Shown: positions 23,488-33,599 of the stretch, one piece after another | How positions within the stretch are numbered: position 1 is the first letter of the stretch | Layout of the letters: each line of letters starts with the position of its first letter | Assembly (NCBI GenBank): GCA_029948255.1 | Contig: JALIZF010001616.1 | Coordinates: 248,001-312,000, forward strand | Direction of reading: 5' to 3' | From: Telmatactis stephensoni | Taxonomy: Eukaryota > Cnidaria > Anthozoa > Actiniaria > Isophelliidae | DNA length: 64,000 nt | Position numbers and translations under genes: made by a program | Notes under the pieces: generated by a model | Seen by the model: only the letters and a program-made list of their open reading frames with translations | Database searches by the model: none | Told to the model about the DNA's origin: nothing

Positions 23488-24495
23488 ATGACGGCGTTCG
23501 AGAGTGCTACCGAGAAATTCACGAACTTTTCAGCGCACAACGGTTCGTTGTTCAACATTACAATCATGGCAAGATGTCAACTTCCTTTCGATATGGCAGT
23601 GTCGATGTTTGTCATCAATGTCTTGGTGAGTTTTCTTGGTACAGCTGGAAATCTTCTTGTGTGTATAGCGGTTCTCATTACTCCAAGTCTTCAGAGGATA
23701 TCAAACTACTTCATCTGTTGTCTCGCCATTGCTGACTTGACTATCAATGCAGCTGATCAGCCACTACTTTCACTTATGCTTTGGGGAAGAATGTACGGTA
23801 TTTGTTTTCCTGATATTGAGTTTGCTTTTCGTGTGATCGGAAATGTCTCGTGTGCTGCTTCACTACTCACACTGTGCTTCATAAGCATTGATAGATGTGT
23901 ATCCATCACCAAACCGTTCAGTTATCTCTCGATTATCACCAAGACGAAGTTCTTTTTCATGGTTCTCTCGGCCTGGACTTTTTCAGCCGTCTACACATAC
24001 CTTCGACTTGAGGTCAGCAAGAAAATTACATCCTATGTCACAGTTGGAATATTCGCGACAGGATACACCATTTTTGCAGCCTGTTATTTGCTCATTATTA
24101 TCAAAATTAAGCAACAGAGTAAAGAGAGGATGAACCTTGTGGGATACCAAATGACCGGCACTCAAGCTTCTCAGAGAGTTGAAACAAGGCTCGCTGTTAC
24201 CGTAGCGTTGATTATCTTTGTCTTTACCGTTGCCTGGACGCCATTGTTCTATTTGAGAGTCACTTCCCCTAAGAAAAACTACGGGGTTCTTTATGACTGG
24301 GCAAGAACCATCGCCTTGAGCTCCTCAGCTGTAAATCCCGCACTGTACTGTTTGAGGAACGAGGATTACAGGAAAGCGTTTGCGAAAATACTTCGTTTTG
24401 TGTTTTGCTGCAGAGTAGGGAGTAAGACTTATGGATTACGTTCAAGTACAACGACGACTCCTCGTACAGTAAGCACACGAGTTGCTCCTCAATAA
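23488..24495 (+). CDS. class A (rhodopsin-like) GPCR, single exon
   Basis: 335 residues, intact and intronless. The N-terminus has three N-glycosylation sequons (NFS, NGS, NIT). Seven hydrophobic segments carry the class A landmarks: GNLLVC in TM1, LAIADL in TM2, IDRCVSITKP at the end of TM3 (DRC instead of DRY), W in SAWTFS of TM4, AWTP in TM6 (usual CWxP) and NPALY in TM7, then an amphipathic helix 8 and a CC pair suited to palmitoylation. The closest general type is the amine/melatonin/melanocortin-like receptors expanded in cnidarians; the ligand cannot be told. The start at 23488 gives the full glycosylated N-terminus; 23566 is an alternative. AATAAA overlaps the stop (about 24491) and recurs at about 24522. 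Confidence 0.93.
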   Translation: MTAFESATEKFTNFSAHNGSLFNITIMARCQLPFDMAVSMFVINVLVSFLGTAGNLLVCIAVLITPSLQRISNYFICCLAIADLTINAADQPLLSLMLWGRMYGICFPDIEFAFRVIGNVSCAASLLTLCFISIDRCVSITKPFSYLSIITKTKFFFMVLSAWTFSAVYTYLRLEVSKKITSYVTVGIFATGYTIFAACYLLIIIKIKQQSKERMNLVGYQMTGTQASQRVETRLAVTVALIIFVFTVAWTPLFYLRVTSPKKNYGVLYDWARTIALSSSAVNPALYCLRNEDYRKAFAKILRFVFCCRVGSKTYGLRSSTTTTPRTVSTRVAPQ

Positions 24496-24671
24496 AAGCA
24501 AGCTTTGCTGAGTTTACTTGGAATAAATATCTAACGGAGCAGAGTTACGTCCTTTTCCAACAAGCAGTAGCCCCTTCTCTTATGATTATGACAAAGTATA
24601 CGTATTCTTTGACTTTTAATTTTTTTAACTCTACGATATCTTTTCTCTTAATTGTTCGAGCTAATTCAAAT

Positions 24672-24820
24672 TATACCCTGGGTGCCAGAGGTTTGAGAAG
24701 TTTCACGCTAATTTCGTAGGACATTTTGTGAGTATTTCAGTTAGTTTTTACCGTCGCTTCGCGACTCGTTGAGTTGACTCCCCCAAAAGACGACAAGCTC
24801 CTCTGGTATCCCGGGTATTA
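24672..24820. mobile_element. MITE with ATACCCTGGGTGCCAGAGG ends
   Basis: The left end pairs with CCTCTGGTATCCCGGGTAT at the right; central CGTCGCTTCGCGACTCG is also self-complementary. Confidence 0.75.
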
Positions 24821-24972
24821 AAACTATTGCTGCTATTTTTAATTTGTGGCTCATCAAATTCTGATAACTTTGCTTTTAAGCGAGTCTATTTCGAAATCCG
24901 AACACGCCAAACTTAGTGAAACTGAAAAGGGCTATTGAACTAGAAGAGCGTCCTTCAGTAACACCGCTTGCA

Positions 24973-25073
24973 GGGGCCACTTAAACAGGACTTTTACACT
25001 GAAGTATAATAGTAGTTAAAACAGTAGCAACACTTGTAAGCTACCAACGTAAAGGTTTTATAGAAGTGGCCCC
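24973..25073. mobile_element. small foldback, GGGGCCACTTAA ends
   Basis: GGGGCCACTT at the left pairs with AAGTGGCCCC at the right; non-coding. Confidence 0.5.
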
Positions 25074-25116
25074 AGGACACTATTAATCCATATCGATGGT
25101 TGCTGATGGTTCGAAG

Positions 25117-25280
25117 GGCCCTTGGCAAATATATGTTTGCAGAATTTTGGATCAACTCGACGACGAAGAGGGGCCCTTGGCAAATAATATGTTTGCAGAA
25201 TTTGGGATCAACTCGACGACGAAGAGGGGCCCTTGGCAAATAATATGTTTGCAGAATTTGGGATCAACTCGACAAAATAA
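25117..25280. repeat. 56-bp tandem repeat, three units
   Basis: Three head-to-tail copies beginning GGGCCCTTGGCAAAT and containing TTGGGATCAACTCGACGACG; the third is cut short. Confidence 0.9.
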
Positions 25281-25641
25281 ATGACAGAGATTTTCAAAAT
25301 ATTAGTTAACTGACGTTTTCAGTTTTCGTCGTCCTACATGAATACAAGGGACACAAAAAACATAAATTATCAGATCAGTTTACGTTAGACGTACAGCTAT
25401 AAGAATATAAATATTACTCGTAACATTTTACGAACCATGATGAAAGCACATGACTGACAACTTAATCACACTTCATACAGCAACGATTGACTTGGTACGT
25501 AAATATCCGTAAAATTTCAAATTTGAAAAAAAGCCAAAAATAGCCAAAAATGATCCAAAAGAGCCAAAAGGACTGACATGCAAAGCAAGTAAACTATTCA
25601 TGAATTCTATCTTCTGCTTGGAAATCACTACTGAGTGCATG

Positions 25642-25678
<37 letters not shown>

Positions 25679-25747
25679 AGGGTTGTTGTTATTTTATTTA
25701 CCAGCTGTTACTGCACCACAAACTTTACCGGCTACAAATTGAGTCAG

Positions 25748-26505
25748 TTGGTTATTTAGAGCCCAGAATTAACTTTTATTACAACAGAATCTAATAAACT
25801 TTGCTTCCTTTAATTATTTTTGATAAATTTAATAAAACAATATTTGTTTTCCGTTTTAATAAAGCATCGTATTATCAGATGAGTGCCGTACATGTGAGAT
25901 ATACCCGGGGGGGGACTAGCTCCATTGTAAAAGGATCGGGTATGCTCGTCGTATCTCTTAGGGGTAAAAATCAGCGATTTGGTATCTTTTAGGGTGTTCA
26001 AATTGAAGTTTAGAGTTTTAGCATTTCCTGGCCTCTCTCAGGATATCAAAAGAGCCCATCACTTATTATCTTGTTCTTAAATGGAAGAAATTTGCCCAGC
26101 AAAAGTGTGTCGATTGTTCAATTTTATGTTCATCATAATAGTGTTCATTAGCTTGTTATTACTGGTATCTCTTAGGGGTTAAAAATCGTCCAAGCACGGC
26201 CCTTCTTAAAAGACTTCTGGTATCTTTTAGGGGTATTTTTGAAAATTTCCGACGAGCATACCCGATCCTTTTACAATGGAGTCCCCCCCCCGGGAGATAT
26301 ATAAATTACACAAGTTTATTTCACAGATAAATAAGTTTATCGTTGGTTATTTAGAGTCCAGAACAAATTTTTATTACAGCAGAATCTAATAAACTTTACC
26401 TCCTTTAATTATTTTTGATAAATTTAATAAATAAAATATTATTTGTTTTCCGTTTTAATAAAGCATCGTATTATTATATTGATGTGCCATACATGTGAGA
26501 TAACA
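25748..26505. repeat. direct duplication (25748-25903 and 26344-26505) around a MITE
   Basis: Both blocks share TTTAATTATTTTTGATAAAT, TTTTAATAAAGCATCGTATT and CATGTGAGATA. The first block is interrupted at its end by the MITE 25904-26294; the second shows the related sequence without it. Confidence 0.75.
25904..26294. mobile_element. GGGGGACTCC MITE, full copy with AGATATA flanks
   Basis: Ends CCCGGGGGGGGACT... and ...AGTCCCCCCCCCGGG, then inward CATTGTAAAAGGATCGGGTA and its complement. Flanked by AGATATA on both sides (25897-25903, 26295-26301). Internal GGTATCTTTTAGGG units. A truncated relative lies at 21436-21757. Confidence 0.8.
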
Positions 26506-26571
26506 CAAATTAATTTTACAGATTAATAAGTTTGTCGTGCAATTTTAATATAATTTTCTGACAATAATTAA

Positions 26572-27271
26572 GGTGACTCACTGGCGTGACTATGGTTTCA
26601 TGTATTTGCATTTTTTGCACGACGCGCCAAAGCGATATGCAGGCATGCATATCATAAAGCCTGAATCAAACACCGGCAACAACCCGGAGAATAGAGGTGC
26701 ACATATGGCAATGTTTCAAAAATTATTAAATGGTCTTAAAAAACTTCAATGTCTTTGTAATTTAAACACCTTACTGGTAAAGGATTGAATATTCAATAAC
26801 GAGAAATTTAAAAAAAATTGATCCACTAGTTTTCAAGAAACAATATTATTAACGTGGATGTCGAAATTCCGAGTTAAACGCGGCAATTTAGTGCTTTACG
26901 TACAGTCGTCTCATCGGCGATCAAAAACAGCAAATACGATGACATATTGACAAAATAAAGAACCATGCCTTGGTATTATTTGAAACCAAAAATATTGCAA
27001 CTTTTCTTTGGAAAATCATTGTTATAAAATTAATTTAGTAAAGCACCTGCGGCGAGGTCTGGATTTGGAGAAAATTGGCAAAATTGAAAATCCAGTGTAT
27101 AACAATTTCGATGTTAAAATGCTCCGATTTCAACCAAACTAGTATCATTATAAAATTCGGTCCATTTGTAGTAGGTGTGCGTAAAACATTTGGTCAAGTT
27201 AATTCTGTAACGCGATTAATAGCCGCTTCAATTCGACAACCCACGCACTGGCGAAACTGGGTCGAGCCACC
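26572..27271. mobile_element. TTAA-target nonautonomous element 1
   Basis: Left end TTAA/GGTGACTCACTGGCG, right end CGCACTGGCG...GAGCCACC/TTAA. It abuts the next element through a single shared TTAA at 27272-27275. About 700 bp, no transposase; small open frames are not domain-like. Confidence 0.6.
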
Positions 27272-27275
27272 TTAA

Positions 27276-28112
27276 GGTTGGTGCCTACTATTGTCCGCGC
27301 GCACTGCTTTCTGCGCATGCAAAAACACTGAATTTTTGTCGGTAAAGCAATCGTAAAAGCAAGGCCTTTTTACGACTTTTTGAAAAAATAAACTTACAGA
27401 ATTAAAGGAAAACCATTTAGCCTCTCCTGTGTTTGAATGAAATTCACAGTTGATAAATAGAACCCGAGTTACAACGCCTGTTTTGACTATCATTTCTACC
27501 TGAAACGATCTGTTTTCGCCGCCATCTTGAAAATTTCCCACAATGCATTGTAATTCGCTCTACTTTCCGGGGAGGGCTAGGGAATTTTTGATCATTTTCG
27601 CGAATTCTGATCAGTTTTCGCGCGTTTATCGGCAAATAACTTTCTAAATCGCACGGATACCCCTATTTTTTATTTCTGTAAATTGTAAAGTGGAGATTAA
27701 CCTACTTTTTTAAAATACTTTTATGAATTTAAAATTGAAACTTGATTGCAAAAATTGGACTTTTCATTTGGCGGTCATGAACAAAAACAGGTCTAAAACT
27801 AGTAAAAAGTCATTGAAAAAAATTGTTATTCTGGTTTTTCATATTTCGTATGGCATTGACAAGTAAGAGAATTGTGTTGTAAACGTTTTAGTAAAAAAAA
27901 GTTTGACATTTTTTCAAAATATGGGGTATTTATGATTTTTTCTTTGGGCCTCTAGAATAGGCAGATTTTGCAACATTTGATGGCGTGTAACTCATTAATA
28001 TGCACGGTGACCCCCAATTTTTTCCTTGGATTCTAGCTCCCTATGATGGGTTCTTTAATACCCATGTGGTTTTTGGCCAAAAAAATTACCTTCCCATTAG
28101 TAGGCACCAACC
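27276..28112. mobile_element. TTAA-target nonautonomous element 2
   Basis: Inverted ends GGTTGGTGCCTACTA / TAGTAGGCACCAACC, flanked by TTAA at 27272-27275 and 28113-28116. TTAA targets are typical of piggyBac; the ends were not matched to a known family. Confidence 0.75.
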
Positions 28113-28187
28113 TTAAATGGACAGTTTTCTTTATTTTACCTTCTTATTGATTATCTATTTCGCATTCTCTTTTTCTGTCGACCACGT

Positions 28188-28443
28188 ATATAAATCTATT
28201 TCAAAAAAGGCTGTCCTTTAATAGCGCACACAAAGAACTCAATGTATTGTGAATTTAAAATTTTTATTATATATTTTTCATGCTTAAGGTATACAGCAGC
28301 ATTTCGTGTAATAACAATCGATGTTATTAAAGTTTCTTGTTTGCCAACTACAATTTTGTTCCACAGTACATTAATCTTGCTATGCGCTCTGCAACAAGCA
28401 GTATGCAACAAATCCTAGGACAACCTTTTTTTGAAATAGTTAT
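28188..28443. mobile_element. MITE, CTATTTCAAAAAA family (copy 2)
   Basis: Ends TAAATCTATTTCAAAAAAGG and GGACAACCTTTTTTTGAAAT; different interior from copies 1 and 3. Confidence 0.65.
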
Positions 28444-28624
28444 AAGCAGAAAAAAACATGTCCACTTATATTTAAAACCACATATCTTTTACACAGGTAG
28501 CCCAAACGCTCATTCAGCCGTTGGTGCCTGTGCTAGCTAGAAAACCAAAATATTCCTCAGTTGTTGTTTGAAACGTCCACGTGTCCACGAAACAAGACAA
28601 TTTGATCAAGGCCTGTTAATTGAA

Positions 28625-28885
28625 AGCCCAATCTCGCCTAATCTCACCCATTCTCACCTACCCTGCGGCCTAATCTCGCTCAACCTTGTCACTTCCTGCG
28701 AGCGCTTTTCCCCCAAAAAAGTCTCTAATCTCGCTTAATCTCGCCCAATCTCGCCTAGCCCACCCCCCCCCCCCCCCCAATTCTCCAATCTCGCCTAATC
28801 TCGCATCGCCTTGCCAAATCCCGCAAGCCCTTTTCCCAAAAAATTCTCCGATCTCGCCTGATCTCGCCCAATCTATCGCAGCGAG
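28625..28885. repeat. degenerate CTAATCTCGCC minisatellite
   Basis: About 20 copies of (C)(C/T)AATCTCGCC/T with a poly-C run at 28763-28780. Confidence 0.85.
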
Positions 28886-29169
28886 ATTGCACCAAAGATT
28901 TACCAATGTTCATTTTGGTCTGAGCCTCTAGGCTTTGAAAGGGTCAATGTTTGTACAAATAGGTATAATGATCGGAAAACTAATAATAATAAAGTACTTC
29001 CACATAGAGGAAAGTAACGTCCTGAATTATGAATGAACTGAATTTTCAGACTGGTTATTACCTTCAGAAAATGGTTGAAATAAAACGACAAAGCTTGGAA
29101 GGAAAAGGATCAAAAAGAGGTGCGATTGACAAAGAAAACAATTGTCTCTGTTAATAATCAGTTAATCAC

Positions 29170-29482
29170 AGCCAATCGATTTTTCTGATTTAATATTTCC
29201 ATTCTGTTCTAACAAGAGACCATAATACTAAGAGCTAGAGCGAAACTTAGCATTGATGTCTGTGCGAAGAAATTACTAAACCACAAAAATCCAACACGCG
29301 ATTACTCAGATTCAGCTTGCTCTGACCTTATACACTAAAGAACTTCACTTACTGATACTAAAGTCAATACCAAAGCGGAAAAGTTGGAAAAATTTTGCTA
29401 CTACCCATACTCCTTTTCGGTCTAGTCGCGTGGGCTTGAGAGCTCTCATACGACAATTTTTTTTGAAATAGGTGTATATGAC
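29170..29482. mobile_element. MITE, CTATTTCAAAAAA family (copy 3, inverted)
   Basis: Right end TTTTTTTTGAAATAGGTGTA; shares the AGTCGCGTGGGCTTGAGAGC block with copy 1. It also contains GACCATAATACTAAGAGC...GATGTCTGTGCGA, an end of the unrelated foldback at 40543-40815, so it looks chimeric. Confidence 0.6.
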
Positions 29483-29580
29483 ATCACAATTATTCGAGGG
29501 ATTTTATTTTTCTAAATTACGCAAAATTTGAGTTATGCGGGGTTTTGTTTGTCCGGTGGGGCAGTTGAAAAACCCTTGAA

Positions 29581-29926
29581 AGGGGTACTTGGATGAAAAT
29601 ATATTAAAATTGGAAATGACTTGAAACTTAGTAAAATCTATATGTACGACTCCCAATAATCACCAAAAGCAACAAAATTTTCTCTTTGATAATGAGCTTG
29701 AAATGCAGATTTTTTGGCAGAGCGTAGCTGTTTACTTAACTACATTCATCTTCAGATAGAAATTAGAGTGATCGCACTTAATCCGTGAAATTGTACTAGC
29801 TAAATAATGCAAAATAGCACTAATAAACAGTAGTACTAGTACAAAGTAGAGTTTGTACTTTTTCACGGGTAAAGTGCGATCACTCTATCAGTTTCCAATT
29901 TTCATCAATTTTCATCCAAGTGGGCC
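29581..29926. mobile_element. MITE with 5-bp target duplication TTGAA (copy 2)
   Basis: Ends AGGGGTACTTGGATGAAAAT and ATTTTCATCCAAGTGGGCC, flanked by TTGAA (29576-29580, 29927-29931). It carries a second nested MITE at 29764-29887. Confidence 0.8.
29764..29887. mobile_element. MITE, TAGAGTGAT family, nested
   Basis: TAGAGTGATCGCACTTAATC at the left and AAAGTGCGATCACTCTA at the right, 124 bp, inside the element 29581-29926. Confidence 0.8.
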
Positions 29927-29982
29927 TTGAACTGTGAAGCAAGTGAGCAGATGTGATTTGCAGTTGACGCAGATGGTAGCAA

Positions 29983-30135
29983 GAATACAATACAATACAA
30001 TACAATACAATACAATACAATACAATACAATACAATACAATACAATACAATACAATACAATACAATACAATACAATACAATACAATACAATACAATACAA
30101 TACAATACAATACAATACAATACAATACAATACAA
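29983..30135. repeat. (ATACA)n pentanucleotide array
   Basis: About 30 perfect units; followed by ACTTTATTATTTCATCCC, as in 3' tails of LINE/SINE-type repeats. A short version (GTATT)n is at 5915-5935. Confidence 0.97.
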
Positions 30136-30278
30136 CTTTATTATTTCATCCCTAGGGGTTTTTCAAAAATAATATTACAAATTATATGAAATCTAATTAT
30201 AATAATACTACAATCTCGGACATAACTGTTAGGACTAATTTTAGGATCTTCTCTTTTTGGTTGCTCAGGATACTTCCC

Positions 30279-30380
30279 ACCCCTCCCCCTCCCCATACAA
30301 TGTTGTAATGGTTGTGAATGTACTTGCAAACTGAACAGCCACCATTCGGTTTCAACATTGAGAGGGGGGAGAGGGGGATT
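30279..30380. repeat. C-rich/G-rich foldback, related to 9485-9592
   Basis: CCTCCCCCTCCCC...CAATGTTG at the left and CAACATTGAGAGGGGGGAGA at the right. Confidence 0.5.
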
Positions 30381-33300
30381 GCATGACAAATGATTTGAAA
30401 ACCTTGAATTCTTCCAGCAATGACATGAAATCATGTTAGAGACTAAAAAAGTCCTAACGGGTTTTGTCCAAGATTGTAGTTACAATTTGAAAATTTGAAA
30501 CATTGAAAACTTTTAAAACGAGCTGAGATTTAAACAAACTATTTATAAAATATTTCAATGTCCACTAAGTTCTGCTTTGGCGTTTTTCTTGAATAATAGT
30601 ATTTATTTATGGTCTCTTGATGGTATATAGTTTTTGTGATAATATATATATATGATAAAATAAAAAACATTATTTAATGAGGGTAAGACTAAATAGCTAA
30701 AAGCTAATAAACTTGTGACCCTCAAAAAATAAGAAAAAATATTAATTACAAAATTCTTCAAACGCTTCTCCTTCTCCTTAAATTACAATCCATAATAGTA
30801 AAACTACAATAAACTCTTTCTATGCTTCAATTAACAATGTCTAATGTCGTGATAAATCAGTGCATACTTGTTAGCATGTGTCCCTAGTTATGTTTTAGAT
30901 CTATAAAAATCAGTGCAATTTGAAAAAGTTGAATAGAGGGATTTTACGGCAGCCATGTTTGTGGTCAAAATAATAGAGCTTTTTCCCAACATAGCCTGCG
31001 TCACATCCGGACTTAATAACGAACAAAACCGTGTTCTGAGACCCCCAGCAAATAGCAGGATAATAGATAATAGATCCTGATCCTATTTTTCAGTTATAAA
31101 TGGATTTTTTTCATAAATTCATTGCTATAATACTTTGAAATGATGGGTTTTAGAAGTCATTTAAAAAACTCGCTGATCGTGCTTCCGCTTAAATCAAAAT
31201 GCTCTTATCTTATAAAGTAAATAATTATTTAATAATTATATTAAAATTGTTTATTACAAAATTATTTTATATATTTCTATAGGTCTACATTGCATTTTAA
31301 TATTTGCCTTTTTCATACAGTACACAAACAAGATGTTCAACACTGCATTGAAGGATGAGATGTGTGATAAGTTATGCATATACCATAGAATTCATAATCA
31401 GGATGATTCTCTGACCAGTTTTACTCATAATTTAGATTTCCAATCAAAATCTTAATGGCTTACACGTCAATTGAATAAAAACAGAAAACCTAAAATTGTG
31501 TTAATAACAGTTTTAATAACAATTATAATAGTTTAACAGGTTAAAGGACTATATTTATAAACAATTTCAATACTTTATTAAATGTCAAACTGCTAAGTTA
31601 AGGTAAAAGCTTACTGATAATTGACTTGCATATCTATTGACTTACCAACATACAGTTTGGCATACAATATCATATTGTATGCCAAACTCCTACGATAGGG
31701 TACAAGCTTACTTTCTTATTGAATTACTGACATACAGTAATAACTTTCCATTTTAATGTGTAACAGGCTTAAATAAGGTGTAATGTAGACTAGTACTACA
31801 TTTTTTTATTTTTTTAAATGTGCGATAAACTATAAACAAAAGTGAAAATATTCAAACCTAATAAATTGCTAACCACAAAAACATAGAAAGAAAAAAGAGG
31901 ACAAATCAAAAGTGCTTTTCAATATTTTTTTGTCAATTTTATCTTAAAATTTTCTAAATTCAAAATTGTTTAAAATCTTCATAGAAAGAGATTATTCTGG
32001 AAGGAGCTAGTCTGTTACAATATGTGCTAATAAAAATGTGGTTGTGTTTTCTGAGATTAAATCTAAATCAGTATTGAATAATGGAAATGTGTAATATATA
32101 TTGATATGTCTTATGTTGTGTTTCACTTGTAAAAGGTTATGGCAACATTAAGCACAAGGCACACTGTATGTAACACTGCAGTTATATATAACTAACAATG
32201 TAGGACTGCAAAAAGGAACATTTTAGCACTAAAGGGTATTGATAAAAGAAAGACTACAATAGATTTACCATCATTTAGTGCTTTTTAGTACTCTTTCTTT
32301 TGCATACTTTTAGTGCTTTATTGTAATATAGCCCTTAAAATGCATTTAGTTATTGTCTTCCCTAGTTTTTTTACATCATTTAATTCCTAAAAGCACACAA
32401 TTAAGTTGTAGTGCAACTTGACATGTTTTCATTTTGATCAACTAGGTTCCCTTAAGTCGCCTGAAGTTGTGTTAAGTTGCGTTAAGACGCGTTAAGACGC
32501 GTTAAGACGCCTTAAGATACCCAAAGACGACTTACGACGCCCAAAGTCTCCACCCAGTTACCCCTCAATTTCACCTAAGTCGCAGTAAGTCGCCCTAAGT
32601 TACACTAAGCCGCAGTGACTTAAGGCGACTTCTTGACCCGGAGTAGGCCTTGGATATAAACACTTCTGCTCGTTTTTTTTAAATATCACTTAATATACTT
32701 TGATTCGTTTCTTTTATCCCTATATGACTGTTACATACTGTTAACCTTTTTTGTTTCGCAGAATAGTCAAAGTGAAACCACTGTATAGTGTAACAACACA
32801 GTCAATCTCATAAACACTGTCCAGCGAAAAAACACTTTCAAGGTCATTTTAACTACAATGAATGCCACATGTTTTATCAAATATTTGTTCCTCGCATGAA
32901 ATAAAGGTACTGTCTTGGAATTCACAGATTCAGGACATTCGAAACTAGTGAAAGCAAAAATAAATTGGAGCACAAACTGAATATAAGCAACAGGTTTAAT
33001 GCAAAGTATAAAATACACCACAGGACCCCCTCCCTCCCCATTTTATGTTGTTTGGCTATATCATTAACAACGCGTTGAATAGGGAGGGAAGGTGGAAAGA
33101 TATCAATTCGTACCAGGATTTTGTGCGCTTAAAAAGTCAAATAGTATATATAGATACTATACATCTAGTTTAATGATGTGTATTTTCAATAAATGTCTCT
33201 TTGTCTGGAAATTAAAACTAATGAGATTGACTGAATACCAAATTTGGTAACGCGGTACTACTTTGGTAACTACTGTACAACAAGACAAGAAATTAAAGAA

Positions 33301-33599
33301 AAACCTATATATATAAGGAGTTCATCCGATCAGTTCGTGTTCAGGCAGCCATCATAAGTATGTTAAAGGCAATCACTATATAACATTATCAAAACCGGGG
33401 GAGACTGAATGGAGCTAATACATTAGCAAAAAAAAAAAAAAATGTAAAAAAACAGCCCCTCCTCTCTAAAAACATCCGCTTTGAAAAAAGCTGACCCCCT
33501 ATAACCCACCCCCTCCCGCAAAATAGTAAAAAAGAAAAAGGAAAAATAGAAGAAGAAGAAAAGAAAAACGAAACCCGAAAAATTCCCAAGATTTGTTGA
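30381..33599. other. AT-rich intergenic region without recognised genes
   Basis: No exon could be supported. It holds an A/T-rich block (30640-30720) repeated at 37010-37085, a 35-bp near-perfect palindrome at 31654-31688, and a TTAAGNCGC minisatellite at about 32450-32640. Confidence 0.5.
32450..32640. repeat. TTAAGACGC minisatellite
   Basis: Runs of (G)TTAAGACGCG and related TAAGTCGCC units, with inverted ends CTTAAGTCGCCTGAAG and CTTAAGGCGACTTC. Confidence 0.75.

Larger units (their letters stand above)
29549..29980 (+). mobile_element. SINE-like repeat split by a MITE
   Basis: 29549-29580 and 29927-29980 together match the tRNA-like head at 19605 (GGGGCAGTTG...AACCCTTGAACTGTGAAGCA...GAGCAGATGT). 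The break is the TTGAA-flanked MITE. Confidence 0.65.

Noticed and set aside
29880..30155. YCIVLYCIVL/QYNTIQYNTI ORFs
   Set aside because: Translations of the (ATACA)n array.
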